DNA of 64,000 nt, taken from positions 132,105 to 196,104 of the forward strand of contig CAJJDO010000115.1 of the NCBI GenBank assembly GCA_905183005.1. The letters run 5' to 3'. Shown here in pieces: positions 1 to 12,493 of this stretch. The stretch is from Paramecium pentaurelia. Taxonomy: Eukaryota > Ciliophora > Oligohymenophorea > Peniculida > Parameciidae. The number at the start of each line of letters is the position of its first letter. Within the stretch, counting starts at the first letter, position 1. Made by a program: the position numbers and the translations under genes. The notes beneath the pieces are model-generated. The model was not told where the DNA came from. It worked only from the letters and a program-made list of their open reading frames with translations, and searched no databases.

Positions 1-281
1 AGTATTATTGAATAGATACCAAAGCTTATGTATGAAGTAATTCTTATTAGATGTTCTTTAAGTGTTCTGATAGCACTTTCAATTTATCACTCTTTTCTTC
101 AATCTTAGAGTTGATATCTCGAATGATGGTTCTTTTTAATTTGATCTAAAATTGAAAATACCTATATAAATACCTTTTCATTAAGTTCCTTATTTGCTTC
201 ATTGGCATATTCAGGAAAGTCATCATCTTCTTCTTCGTTAAGAAGCTCTTGATTTTCATCATTCTCATTATTGTTATCCAT
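1..281 (-). CDS. CCDC39: CCDC39/FAP59-like coiled-coil protein, N-terminal part (truncated by window)
   Basis: Only the first ~84 codons are in the window; the gene continues beyond position 1. It starts at the ATG at 281 with an acidic stretch (NNNENDEN, then EEEDDD) and has one 28-nt intron at 146-173. After the acidic leader the protein reads PEYANEANKELNEK and later KNIQQELLHTQAL. This resembles the start of CCDC39, where an ANEENK motif is followed by a helix ending KNVKQELSITQSL. CCDC39 (FAP59 in Chlamydomonas) pairs with CCDC40 as the 96-nm axonemal ruler that positions inner dynein arms and radial spokes. TAA/TAG are used as Gln. It is divergent from the next gene, with 110 bp between the two start codons. 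The family call rests on about 60 residues recalled from memory, so it is good but not certain. Confidence 0.65.
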
Positions 282-391
282 TATTAATTATTATATATAA
301 TTTATTTATTCAATTGTATGTAAATAGCATTAAGTTCTTCAGATTCATCCTTAAATAAATACTACATATATCCCATTAATTTATAAATTTA

Positions 392-2432
392 ATGACTGAC
401 AAAGACATTAAAATTAAATCACTTTAGTCTGAATTAGAAAATAGACAATAACAAATCCTTACCTTATAGGATAAAATTGCTAATTTACAATAAAGAATTG
501 ATCAGAATGCAGATGTAATTTTGTTCATTAATGTAGATTGTTGAATTATAAGAGAAGATCAAGATGCTTGAAACTTAAAATGTGAAATTGATAGAGAAAA
601 ATCAGAGTGATGTAGTTGAGTGGAAGACAAGAGAACTTGAATTTAAGGTAAAATTGTCATTTACTACTTTTTTTATTAGCAATAACTAAAATAAATGTAA
701 GAGGAGTTATCTATTATAAAGTCTTAATTGGATGATGCTAATGATTAATTAAAGGCTACTTAACCTTAAAATGAAGAAAGCAAAGTAGCAGGATTACAAT
801 AAACTATTCGTGATCTACAACAAGATCACAATGATTTAAGATCTATTAATGATAAATTACTTTAGAATGCTAATTAATTGACTAATTAGAATGAATCATT
901 AAAAAGAGAACTTATTAATTCAGAAGATTAGAAAAAATAATTGTAACTTCAAATTTAAGATTTAAATAACAAACATAATCTTGAGTTAGAATAATAAAGA
1001 GATCTCATCAAATAATTGTAGTATGATCTTTAACATAAAGATACTCAATATGAATAATAAATGAACATACTTTAAAAATTGTAATCATAATTAGAAGATA
1101 AGGTTAATAAAAAAGATGTAGATTTGAATTCAATAAACAAATAAAGAGATGAACTCTTATTAGAAAATGATAATCTTAAGAAATTAAATGAAAAAGAAAT
1201 GCAAGAGATAAATATTTTAAATTAATAAATCAAATCATAAAATCAATAGATTATAGATAAAGATAAATTAATTTAAGAATTAAAAAATAAAGTGAATAAT
1301 GAACATAATTAAATAGTTTAACAATAATAAAATTTCATTAAATTAGAATAGAAATTAAAAGAATAAACTATTTAATTTGAGAAATCTTTAAACGATAAAG
1401 ATAATCAACTATTAGAAATTAAGAATAATTATGAAATTAAAATAGTCTAATTTGAAAAGTAAATATATTATATATATATAGGGAAAAATCTATTATTTAA
1501 AATTAATTATAATAAACAAATGATTAGAATAAGGAATTATTAATGTAAATCAAGTAATTAGAAACCTTATGTAAAGAAGCAAATAATAAATAAATAGAAA
1601 AAGATAAAAAATTAATTGATGCATTAGAAAGAATGAAAAAATTAGATCAAGAGGTATAGAGTGCTACTCTCTACTATAGTTAAAAGCCTTGATAAAGTAA
1701 AATTCAGTGAGCAGAGAACAAATCATCTATTTAGAAAGTGAGTTGAGTAAAATCAAAGAATAGAATCGATTGTTATAGAGAGAGAAGACAGAAATTAAAG
1801 AAAAATTGGACTTTTTGGTTGCCTAAACAAATCGAAAAGGTAAATAGACTGAAATTGAAAGTTTAAGAAAGTAAATAATTGAATTATAAACTGAACTTGG
1901 AATGCTTAAAGAATCACATAAGGTTGCTTAAACTTCACTTAAATCAACATTTGAATCAGTATCTTATTTTAAAGGGAGAATTAAGAAATTAGATTTTGAA
2001 AATCAATCATTAATGGATTCTAAATTAAGATTAGAATCATTATTTTAAGAATTATTGGAATCAACAAAAACAAAGAAAAGTGTTTAAAGGAATTTATCTG
2101 AAGTATCTATTAAACCACAATAATCAAATATGATGAGTGATAATGTATCATCAATTTTAGATCCCACTTCTGAAAGATTAACTGCAAAAACTAATACAAA
2201 TTAGAAGACTGGAAATGTGAGATCATTATTCAAACGTCCTATATAAGTTATGAAAATCAGATCTAAACCTAAATAATAGTCTTAACATGATTTTAAAAAG
2301 AGTGAATAAACAAATGAAGATCATTTAATATAATAAGATAATAATAATAGTCTTTAAATAGAAGAGAGTATTCTTAAAGATGAGTCATAATAAATTCAAC
2401 CTAAAGATGACTCATAAGTTGAAATATTATGA
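392..2432 (+). CDS. Long coiled-coil protein (~645 aa), unidentified
   Basis: The frame starts at ATG 392 and ends at TGA 2430-2432, read with TAA/TAG as Gln. Four short introns (about 22, 32, 23 and 26 nt) must be removed, and the remainder is divisible by three. From about residue 5 to 550 the protein is almost pure charged and Gln/Asn-rich helix with heptad-like Leu/Ile spacing, hence a long coiled coil. The last ~100 residues lose this pattern and become Ser/Lys/Gln-rich and probably disordered. I see no globular domain, signal peptide or membrane segment. Such proteins in ciliates are often basal-body, cortical or Golgi scaffolds, but nothing here decides between these. It shares a 110-bp divergent intergenic region with the CCDC39-like gene and lies 114 bp upstream of the PKA regulatory subunit. 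Confidence 0.8.
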
Positions 2433-2546
2433 TTAAATATAATTAAAATAAATTTGATAATATTTTAGATTCCATACATACTTATTTATTTGTTATCTTA
2501 ATTAATTTATAGAAATTAATTTTATTTATTTGTTTGATCTTAATAA

Positions 2547-3701
2547 ATGAATAGCAAAGATAAAATTGCCAAATATAAAGCCAAAGTTAATGATGTTATT
2601 TAAAATATGGTATATGAATTATTCAAAAAACAACCAGAAAATTATGTAACTTAAATATTTAAGTTAGATTGATTGGATGATTGAATATTTGGAAGTGAGA
2701 AGAGCTAAGCATAATGTCAGAACAACATAAAGTCTATAGATTGAGTATCACATTTCTTCTGAAGAAGAGAATGCAGAAGATGTAGATGAGTTAGAAAAAG
2801 CAGTAAAAAAAGATCAACAATTTCGTACTTCTGTAAGTGCTGAAGTTTATGGACTATACAATAAAAAAGAAGACTTTAAACCTAGAGTAATTCCAAAATC
2901 ATAAGATCAAAAGGAAAGAATAGAAAATAAGTTAAGTGGAGTATTCATGTTTCAAGCACTTGATTAAAATGAAAGAAATATTATTATTGATGCCATGGAA
3001 GAAAAACATTACAATCCTGGAGATTGGATCATTAATCAAGGTGATGATGGCAATGAATTATATGTTGTGTCATAAGGTCAACTAGACTGTTACAGAAGAT
3101 TCTCTAAAGATCAAGAACCAAAATTAATTAAATAATATTAAAGTGGAGACATGTTTGGTGAGTTGGCTCTTCTATACAATGCACCAAGAGCAGCCTCCAT
3201 CTAATCCAATACAGAATCAGTACTCTTTGCACTTGATAGATCTACATTCAATGCTATTGTTAAAGAAGCTACTGTTAAAAGAAGAGAACATTATGAAGAT
3301 GTTTTATCCAAAGTTGAAATACTCAAATCTATTGACTCATATGAAAAGACTTAAATATGTGATGGCTTAAAAGAATAGCATTTTAAACCTTAAGAGTATA
3401 TTATTAAAGAAGGAGAAGAGGGACATAAGTTCTATATAGTAGTGAAAGGAACTTTAGTTGCTCTTAAATAAAATGAAGAAGTTCTAAAATATCAAAGTGG
3501 TGACTATTTTGGTGAATTAGCTCTCATTAATAAAGTACCAAGACAGGCAACCATTTAAGCTGAAGTAATCTTAAATTATATAATAATTAGACTGATTGTG
3601 TTGTTGTATATTTAGATTATCAAGCATTCGTAAGACTTTTAGGTCCTATTGAAAACATTTTATTAAGAAATGCAGAGAACTACAAGAAGTTTGTAATTTG
3701 A
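2547..3701 (+). CDS. PKA-R: cAMP-dependent protein kinase regulatory subunit
   Basis: About 368 aa after removing two introns (22 and 26 nt). It binds and inhibits the PKA catalytic subunit and releases it on cAMP binding. Two cyclic-nucleotide-binding domains are plain. Their phosphate-binding cassettes read FGELALLYNAPRAA near residue 195 and FGELALINKVPRQA near residue 313. Both keep the Glu that contacts the ribose and the Arg that contacts the cyclic phosphate, so both sites should bind nucleotide. The inhibitory segment near residue 85 reads FRTSVSAEVYG. It has Ser at the phospho-acceptor position (RII-like) but only one Arg ahead of it instead of the usual RR. The N-terminal helix is the expected dimerisation/docking region, without an obvious canonical motif. 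The length is normal for the family. Convergent with the LRR gene downstream. Confidence 0.95.
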
Positions 3702-3938
3702 CAAAAATATAAAAACATATAGATCATAATAATCATTCTTATTATTCATTCTTATTAAACTTTCAATTTTTAATACAAGTTATTTTGATAGACATTATAA
3801 CTGTTTTGTTATTAAATTTAGTTGAAAACAAGAAAACTGTAATAATTATTAAAATAAAAATTTAAAGAAATAAAATAAAAAATATATTTAATATATTTGA
3901 TTAATTTATAAAAAATTCATCATCAAAATAAATGTAAA

Positions 3939-6900
3939 TCAAGAGTTTAATCTAATGCTCTTCATAGATTTACATTTTATTGGATCCATAGGAAGTTATA
4001 TAAACTCTTCAATATAATCTATATCTTTATCAACAGAAATTATAGTATTTTTTTATAAAACTATACTTCTATCACTTTTAGTATTTAGAATAGACCCAAA
4101 TTTAAAATCTTAACCACTATTTTTACTAATAGATTTTAATGATGATTAATAAAATTCTTTATTTGGTTTTTATTTTATAATTTATAATTAATTACCTAAT
4201 TTTTAATATCTTCTTAATAATAGTGCTTCATTAAGATCAGATACTTTTAGTTATGGTGGTCTTGAGAGAAATGCAAAATAAAGATGCATAACAATCTTAA
4301 TACTTGAAAATACATATGAAATAATAGTAATAATATCAGTTGAAGTAAACATATTAGATACCCTATGTTCATTTAAAAGATCTCTTCTATATTTTGAAAG
4401 TATGATTAAATTAATTAATATAGCAAACTCAATAAATCCATGAATAGATTAAAAGATCTATTTATAATTCCATAATCTTCCTTTAATATAAATACCTGAC
4501 TAAGGACAGAAATTACTGATGACATATTCAATATTTAACATATGATCTGCTTGCACTTTCAGCATTAATGATTAAAGGATATTTGCAGAATCAGTTCTTG
4601 CTGTTGAAATAAATAATAAGAGAGATTTGAAAGTGATATAAATTTAAAAAATTGCCTTCAACAACAAAAATGATGTCATAAAACTAATAACCATTGTGAT
4701 CATATTTTTGAGATCTATTATGTTATCCATCTAACTATCTTTAATAAAAGCTAGAATTTCCATATTTGATCCAATAATTCTGCATTCAAGTAGGTATGTA
4801 AACCAAATTATAAGTTACAAAATACATAGCCACAACTCTTTCTTATGAGGAAATTTGAATCGTTAAAATCTTATCATTTCTGTAGTTTAAATGCAATAGT
4901 CTGGAGTTGCTATTAATCGAAATTTAATAGCTATGAATAGGGTTGCAATAGTTTGTGCTAGAATGATTACAACATAAATAGATATTTCTCCAATAAAACC
5001 CCAATGAAGATCATTTTAAAAGCATTAATTATGTGTAGTTTAGCATTTAATTAATTTATCTTTGAAATTAATTCTCATTTACAGTTATCTTACACCTATA
5101 AATATTTTGATTATTTCTATTATTGAAACAATAATCAAATATATTCTTATTTTAGTTAATGATTATCTTGTAAAACTGTGTAATGAGCTGCTAAATCTGA
5201 AATCATAATTTAAACTTTAAATTATATTTAATGATTTATTTATTAAATGTACTAACCATTTTCCAATTTTACCCCATTTTACTTTTTCTATCTAATTTCC
5301 ATAATATTCCAATTTTGATAATGAAATTTGATTCTTATTTTATAAAAAGACTTTTAAATTAAGCAACCAATATTTGAATAATCCATCATCAAATTAATTA
5401 AGCCTAAATTTACATATAATATTTACTAATAAGCTTAATTCTGATCAAAACATACTTCTTAAATATTGTAATTTACTAAATATTCATTTATAATATCTAT
5501 GTACATATGCATTTTACTCATACTTGTCATATGTTTTGTACTACCTCTAAAATCAATTATTTCTAAGTATGGAAATTTAAAGTATTATGATCCAAACCAT
5601 ATAAAAAATTAATCACTTAGATTTGTATTTCTAATTATTAATTATTTTAGATAATGTGGCACTTCTTTATTTAAATTAAGTTAACTTGTAAATAAAACAT
5701 ATTAATTAATGATTTATTAAGCGAACATTTCTGTCACATTAATCCAGTTATTAAATATGTATAATCTAGGATTTCTATGTAATATTAATGAAATTCCTTG
5801 AGCATGTCCTTTAAATTTATTTCCATCTATTATTAATAACTGAAAATATGTTAATGGAATTATATCTGCAGCTGTCAAATCTTAAAAATATTGCTCATCA
5901 ATATAATTTCTATATTAATATTAATAAATACATTACTTTTATATATTTAAAGTAATTAAAGAACTTTTGTTAGTGAGTATAAGATCAAAAATATGTTTGA
6001 AACCTTTACTTGTAATGTTATTTTAAATAAATGATGCCTCTTTTATTATTTTATTATCTTCAATAAAATTGGCTAAGGTTTAACATTAATCATCCATGAT
6101 ACCACAATTATTGAGTGTTAAGATTTATATGTTATCAAGTGTTTTAATTTTTATAAAATAATCTAATAATTTAATTATACTTTCATTCTATTTATAATTA
6201 GTTGATAAATCAATATGATTTAAATTGCTTAAAATATTAATGACATTTAGTTCATTTTAAATTGATTCAACATCCCAAAATATCTGTATATTCTATAATT
6301 TTAAATTTTTAATTGAAGTTTTATGATTTCCTATTATTTCATTAATTTAAAGTAAAAACCTTAAAGAAACTTCATTCTAAGAAATATCAATATGTTTAAT
6401 TGAAGAATGATCGTGTAAACAAGGGATAAGTTATAATAATGATTCATCAGTCAATCTACAATTTTTTAAATTGAGAGCTACAAGAATTATAAAAATAACT
6501 ACCTTAAACACTTGAATTTGTAAATAATCCATTGCATAATATCTTAAAATCATCTTTATTTATAATATTCCCACTTAAATCTAACTATATTAATTTTTGA
6601 GATTTTCTAAGTAATTCAGATACAAAAACATAAAATGAAAATCTAAGAATAGATTTTCTTACACTAAAATGCTCTAGGTTTAGAAAACAATTTTAACAAC
6701 TATATAATGCATCAATAATCTTATCATCTTTTTATTAAAATGATTAATAGTCTAAAATAAAAACAATTAGATTCCTTATCAATTTAATTGTTGTAAATAA
6801 CTCTATTAATTATTCTTAAAATAATAATGTATTTGATATTTCTAAAAATCTAATATTTCTAAAATTTTCTTATATAATTCTTATTAAATTTCTAAAACTA

Positions 6901-8986
6901 TCATAACGAAATAAAATTTTATTTATTGAAAGTGAATCTACCTTGACATTATTTCCTATCAACATTATATTATTCATATAGTCTAAAGAATCATTATCTT
7001 ACAACTCTAATCTTTTTATTGAATATGATTCAGAAATTATCTAAGTTATTATTTATAAATCATCTGCTGTTAATTTCTAATTTTGCATCTTAATCTGAGG
7101 AAATTAACGACAGGATTTTTATAATTTTTTTCTTGCATATAATAAAGTTTATCCACCAATTTGATTTTACGATATATCTAAATATTATAAATTAATTTTA
7201 TCAAGCAATTTTGCAAAATCCTTTATAAGGTTTTTGGTTTCATAAATTAAATTATTACTAATGTTCAAATATCTTAAATATCGACAATTTGACAATCCAG
7301 GTATTAAAGATAATATTTTAATTTTTAATTTGTTTGAAGATAAATCCAAATACATTATAGATTTATTTCTAAAGAATCCATCATTCAATGTTTTAAAATT
7401 CTTTTCATCCATCTTTCCTAAATTATTTCTAGCCAATAATAGTGTTTATAAAGTTTAAGTATTGGATAGAAAAGAAGATAGTGAGTCAATCAAATTTGTT
7501 TAATTAATTTCACAACTATTAAGATTTAAGTATTCTATTTTATTGAATTATTTTGATAAAGAATTTAGTATTGATGAAATCATACAACTATTTTAAGAGA
7601 AATCTAATTATCTTAAATTATTGCATTTAATTTCAATCAATTCTTCTCTTCCACTACATATATCATTCTCATCTTATCTTAATTTTGATAAAACTAATTT
7701 TTTTAATTAGCATTCTTTCATCATAGAAATTAATGCATAAACTAAGTCATATCTCAAATAATTATAAGATATATCTAAATATTACAAATTCAATTATTCA
7801 TGATTGAAGATATAAACTAATATACCTTCACCTTTAATATTATTATTAGCCACAGATAAACTTATTATTCTTTAATTTTCTCTTAAGGCATATATCAAAG
7901 AAATAAAACCTTAAGTACAAATTTCATTATTATTCAGATTTAATTCCATCCACATAACTCTTTTTGAACTCACAACCTAAGAAATTTAGTAAGCTCCTTG
8001 AGTTTTAATAGAATTATTAGATAAATTGAGAGATAGAACATTTAAAAAGAAATTTTATGGAATTTCTTCAAATCTATTATATGATAAATCAACTTTAGAC
8101 ATTTTTTTATTTAATACTTATGGATTCTAGAACTCTGATAATTTATTTTTTGATAAATTGATTTCTTCAATATTCAATTTTAATAAAATAGTTTCTAAAG
8201 ATACTATACAATCCTATGTCAATTAATTATATTCTAAATTCAATGATCTAATGTTTATATGTCTTACTGACATAAATAAAGCTACATTTAAAAGTTCTAG
8301 TCCTTGATTTGTTATCCAATTCCATGAAACATCCAAATAATCTAAGAATTTATTACCTGTATAATTAATTATTGCACTACTCAAAGCTAGAATACTTTCA
8401 GAAGATTTTAAATTTACTAATGAGATGATAAATCGTCTTAAAAATAAAATAGAAATATACTTTAGTGATCTTAAATGTTTTAGATTTGGTAAAATTAGTG
8501 TAAGTGATGAATTATCAAGGTTACAAAAACTTAAATTGATTTCAAATAATGGATTTTTACCCTTTAAAACATATTTACAAAAATCTTCTATAGATGTCTT
8601 AGTGAATCCTTTATTATTAGAGAGATTTAAATGAGTCAAACCTGTGTGATCTATCATCTTTATAAAAATGTTGAATATATTACTGATTTGAATATACAAC
8701 TTAGAGAAAAAGAATTCAAATTGCATCCTGCTAATTATAATACTTAGATATTTGTATTTTTCTAAACAAGATTAGCCAACTCCATAGATTGATAGATATT
8801 AATATTACATCTAGATAAATTAACTTCACTATTCTTAATAAATTTAACTTACGTAATTTTATTATTGCAAGCTAATTCAGTACAAAGTTCAGAAAAACAT
8901 TATAATGCTCCACGATTGATATTTTATGAAAACTCACTAAAATAATTTTCATTCGATTTATCTTTTTTTTCTTTTTTTCTTGACAT
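3939..8986 (-). CDS. Giant leucine-rich-repeat protein with polytopic membrane C-terminus (~1600+ aa)
   Basis: One very long gene read leftwards from ATG 8986 to TGA 3939-3941. Clear micro-introns include a 26-nt one near 8660 and a 25-nt one near 6490. Most of the protein is degenerate leucine-rich repeats of the ribonuclease-inhibitor type with roughly 28-residue spacing: LTHLNLSNNKGF, IMYLDLSSNKLK, YLRYLNISNNLIY and LIQLDLSGNII. The last ~370 codons change character. About five hydrophobic segments follow (e.g. IGEISIYVVIILAQ, LWLCILQLIIWFTYLL, MVISFMTSFLLLKAIF), then a Ser/Lys/Gln-rich cytosolic-looking tail ending RLNSC-less at RLNS. There is no signal peptide at the chosen start. An LRR array fused to a multi-pass membrane module suggests a surface or organellar receptor or scaffold; this is inference. 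The exon structure near 5060-5260, just ahead of the membrane part, is not fully resolved. Confidence 0.8.
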
Positions 8987-9959
8987 TTTTTTCACAATTT
9001 CCCACAGTGATCCTGCTAAATTCTTCTTTTTCATATCCTCTACTTACTTTTAATACAATTAATGATTTGATAATTGTCCAAGTAGAAATTAAGAAGATGG
9101 AATAAAGCTCATCCAAAATCAAATATAATTTAAATTTATTATGTTCTTATATTATATTAGAAACAAGGACTCTGTCTTTCCTTTTTGGAGACAAATATTT
9201 ATTTTAACATACTCTTAACTTTTCTGTGTTTTACAATATTTTTAAATAATAAAATAGCTTTACTTTGAAGATCTAAAATTATTTACAAAAATTTCTTTAA
9301 TTATTAAAGAATTTATCTCTGTTATTTTCATTCTTTTTAAAACAACTTTTCTTCATCTTTTAAATAATTACAAATTGTTAAAAGAATATTCTAATTTTTT
9401 TATAAATCAACTTCATCATAAAACTAGTCAAATAAAATTGATTTAAACGAAAAAAGAGGATAAAATAATATTGATGCTTCAAAATATTATTTAAAAATTT
9501 ATTATTGATTTTGAATTCATTTAATTTTGTTAATAATGATTTTTGAAATGACTCCAATGTATAATTAATATCAAAGTATAATTTTTCTGAAATTAATATA
9601 ATTTTTATTAAATTATTCAATGCTTATCCAAATTCTAAAAAATTACAATCTCTTAAAAAATGTACTTTTCAAAAACTCTTATATTTGAATAATTATATAT
9701 CTGTGAGCAATAATAAATTTCATTAACTCTAGGATAAAATATATTAATAATAATATTCAACTCATATTTTACTTTATTAAATATTTTCAAAAAATAGATA
9801 AGATAATCAAAATAATTATTATTGATGATGTATGGATTAAAACATTTATTTATTTTATTCAAGCTAACCATTTATTAATCTTTTTTTTGAAGAAATTGGA
9901 AGAAAAGAATAAAAATTTGATGGAGGCTATCTTTTATGATATATAAATGCATGACTTTA
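8987..9959. other. Unassigned region with weak minus-strand open frames
   Basis: No recognisable gene. On the minus strand two TGA-free stretches occur. One starts at ATG 9871 and encodes an Asn/Ile/Tyr-rich product. Another runs from about 9620 down to about 8950, overlapping the LRR start. The latter is over 200 codons without TGA, but its composition is what AT-rich noncoding DNA gives and I could not connect it to a convincing exon chain. It could hold an upstream exon of the LRR gene or an unrelated small gene. Confidence 0.3.
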
Positions 9960-11114
9960 TCACTTTAATACCAATTTGACTGCCTCTACAATATTGTGTG
10001 TTTTAGGGAAACTAAGCTCTTCTAAATTAAATGCATATGGTGTTGGGATATCAGCACCTGTAACTCTAACAACAGGAGCATCCAAATGGAAGAATGCATT
10101 AGCTAGAAAATATTACATTTTATATACTTTCATTTATGATACTACATATTTCTGCTCCAATTCCACATTATCCCCATCCTTCCTCAACAGTTACCACTCT
10201 GTGTGTCTTCTTGATACTTTCTATTACTGTGTTTCTATCTAAAGGTTTCAAGGTTCTTAGATTGATAACTTCACATGAAATTCCTTCTCTTTCTAGTTCT
10301 GCAGCAGCTAACATTGAAAATCTCAAGTTAATTCATTCTCATACTTGACCATCTTAGAAAATGTTACAATTGTCACATCTTTTCCTTCCCTCATGATTTT
10401 TGCTTTTCCAATTGGTATCAAGTAATCCTTATCCATAACATTGTCAGGGACTTCAAATGCCTCATTATACATAATTTCATTTTCAAGAAAAACAACTGGA
10501 TTTGGATTTCTGACAGCTGCTTTCAAAAGACCTCTAGCATCATCACAATCATAGGGAGATAATACAATTAAGCCTGGCACTTAACTATACCAAGCAGCAA
10601 AACATTGTGAATGTTAAGCAGCCACTGCTGCTGCTGCACTAAAAAATAAATTAATTCACAATCATACCCATTAATTCCTCTAAATACTATAGATGTTTTC
10701 AAACCACCTGCACTCATGTAATGTAATTTGGCTGCTGAATTGATTACATGATCAATGGCTTACATTGCAAAATTGAATGTCATAAATTCAACTATGGGTT
10801 TAAGTCCATACCTATAAAAAGATGAGGTAAATATTACATTGCAGCTCCAACACTCAAACCTGTAAATCCAGCCTCTGTAATTGGAGTATCCCAGATTCTA
10901 CTCTTTCCAAAACGATCATAGAGACCTTTAGATACTTTATAAGCACCTTGATATTAACCCACTTCCTCTCCTAAAAGATTGTAATTGCATATAAAATACC
11001 AATCAAAAAAACATTTTAATCTCTTTCAATTTCTTAAGCCATTGCACTGTTAATGGCTTCTCTGACGGTCATTTTAGCAAACCCACATCTCAACTTATGA
11101 ACAATTCTTAACAT
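9960..11114 (-). CDS. PDHB: Pyruvate dehydrogenase E1 component subunit beta, mitochondrial
   Basis: About 340 aa after removing five introns (29, 26, 29, 23 and 25 nt), starting MLRIVHKLRCGFAKMTVREA. The short basic N-terminus fits a mitochondrial presequence leading directly into the E1-beta core. Together with E1-alpha it forms the thiamine-diphosphate enzyme that decarboxylates pyruvate in the PDH complex. Family landmarks are seen in order: EEVGQYQGAYKVSKGL, TPITEAGFTGLSVGAA (with the Glu that activates the cofactor), KPIVEFMTFNFAMQAIDH, the PGLIVLSPYDCDDARGLLKAA segment, NPVVFLENE, and the C-terminal domain with LRTLKPLD and VEEGWGQCGIGAEI. The length matches mature family members. Ends at TGA 9960-9962. 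Confidence 0.96.
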
Positions 11115-12001
11115 GAATTATTTATATTTATGTATATTTCAATTAATATAAATATTATACAATTATATAAATATAGAAATAATTTAGAACTCTATTTTCT
11201 TAATAACTACTGATATTATATTTAAAAACCCAAAATTTACTCATTTTTTGGTGAATAAATAAATTAATACACTTCTCCAATCAAGTCTTGTTCTTTTCTT
11301 AAACAATTAGGTTTACATGATTATTACATTAGTAGATAAATGAAAATTTTCTTTTTTTTTAAAACCCTCTTACTTACTTATTTTTGTTTATTTACTTCAA
11401 AAACAATCTACGTTATTGTTGATCTATCTTAAATAAGATTGAATATATTTAGAAAGTTGATATTTTCTAGCTATAAGATTGTGTGTTAAGAAATAAAGAA
11501 TAAGAAAGTTCTTAAAAAATATTGACTACTATTGATCTGCTCCTGAGATGTAGAATAAAGAGGATATTTAAGTCTTGTTCCTAGTTTCCTCATGTTTTTT
11601 TAATTGAATTCTCAAGCTGATCTTTAGATTTTTGTTCTGCTCTATTATTTTTAACAACACCATTTAGAGAGTTGAAGATCATATACTTTTTAAGGATTAT
11701 AGCTCTTGTTCTTAGTTTAGAGTAAGGATATTGAAAGTGAATAAATTAGTGTAATAAAAAAGTATCATTATCAGACAATAAATAGAAATTTTCTGAAGAT
11801 TAATTAATCATTTGACTTTAAAACCAAAATGGTCTCACAGTCTTACCAAAAAAATAAGACTGAACTCATTTATGAACTAGAATAGTAGACTGGTGACACT
11901 TGGAATTTGAATAAGAAAAAATTCTAATATATAAAGAATAAAAGCAATATATTTAAAGTATAATTATACATCAAATTTCTGATTTAACATCATTAGAATA
12001 C
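11115..12001. other. Intergenic, no gene recognised
   Basis: About 890 bp between PDHB and the helix-turn-helix gene. It is AT-rich, with TGA-dense frames on both strands. I see no exon chain or RNA gene. The part from about 11400 to 11900 has somewhat more mixed composition than typical spacers here, so a decayed gene is possible but unsupported. Confidence 0.4.
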
Positions 12002-12493
12002 TCAATTTTATAAATAAGAGGGGGAGGTTAATAGCTATAGGGTAAGTAAATGAAACTAATTTAGTTTTATATTATTACTTTTGACCAAGTTTGGGCAATT
12101 GCTTCTTAATTAATGTTGCTTAATCTAATTGTTTTTCAACAGTTTTTCTATTCAACTTTGGTCGTTTTTAGCGTTCTTTCTTTTTGCCAATTCTCCCTTA
12201 TGTTTTGTAAGTCTTCAAAATTGCTTTGGCTGTCGATAACTTAATTTCACTAGCTTAAGCAGCTAATTTGACTGAAACCCCTTCTTCTAAAACCTGTTTG
12301 ATTAAGAGATTCCTCTTGTCATCAGTAATAACACTGTATTTCTTATGAGGTTCTAAAGCTAAAAATAATAAGTACTATGTTATTATTTTGAGATTTCAGG
12401 TTCTGTTTAGACATTTCTAGTACTGAGTACTTGCAGTGGTGGATGAAAATATAAACTTTAACTTTTTGGCAACATCCCAGAATAATTAAACAT
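12002..12493 (-). CDS. Helix-turn-helix (homeodomain-like) DNA-binding protein, small
   Basis: The recognisable core reads KYSVITDDKRNLLI, then EEGVSVKLAAQASEI and STAKAILKTYKTQGR, followed by a basic stretch GKKKERQKRPK. This is the helix-turn-helix pattern of homeodomain-like domains found at the N-terminus of Tc1/mariner-type transposases and in stand-alone ciliate proteins. The second helix carries the LAAQ turn, and the third the STAKAILK recognition-helix pattern. No DDE catalytic region follows within this gene. The model uses a start near 12493, a short intron (23 nt, or 17 nt in the same phase) near 12365, and a 22-nt intron near 12035, giving 148 aa. Both the start and the last intron (GTTT rather than GTA) are uncertain. 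Role: DNA binding, perhaps a domesticated transposase domain; this is inference. Confidence 0.6.

Noticed and set aside
3143..3370. Standard-code ORF inside the PKA regulatory subunit
   Set aside because: Different frame from the cyclic-nucleotide-binding domains; a shadow of the real gene.
7261..7458. Plus-strand ORF inside the LRR gene
   Set aside because: Antisense to clear LRR coding sequence; no protein-like pattern.
9378..9871. Two minus-strand ORFs of 72-80 codons
   Set aside because: No recognisable motif and no intron chain linking them; kept only as an unassigned region.
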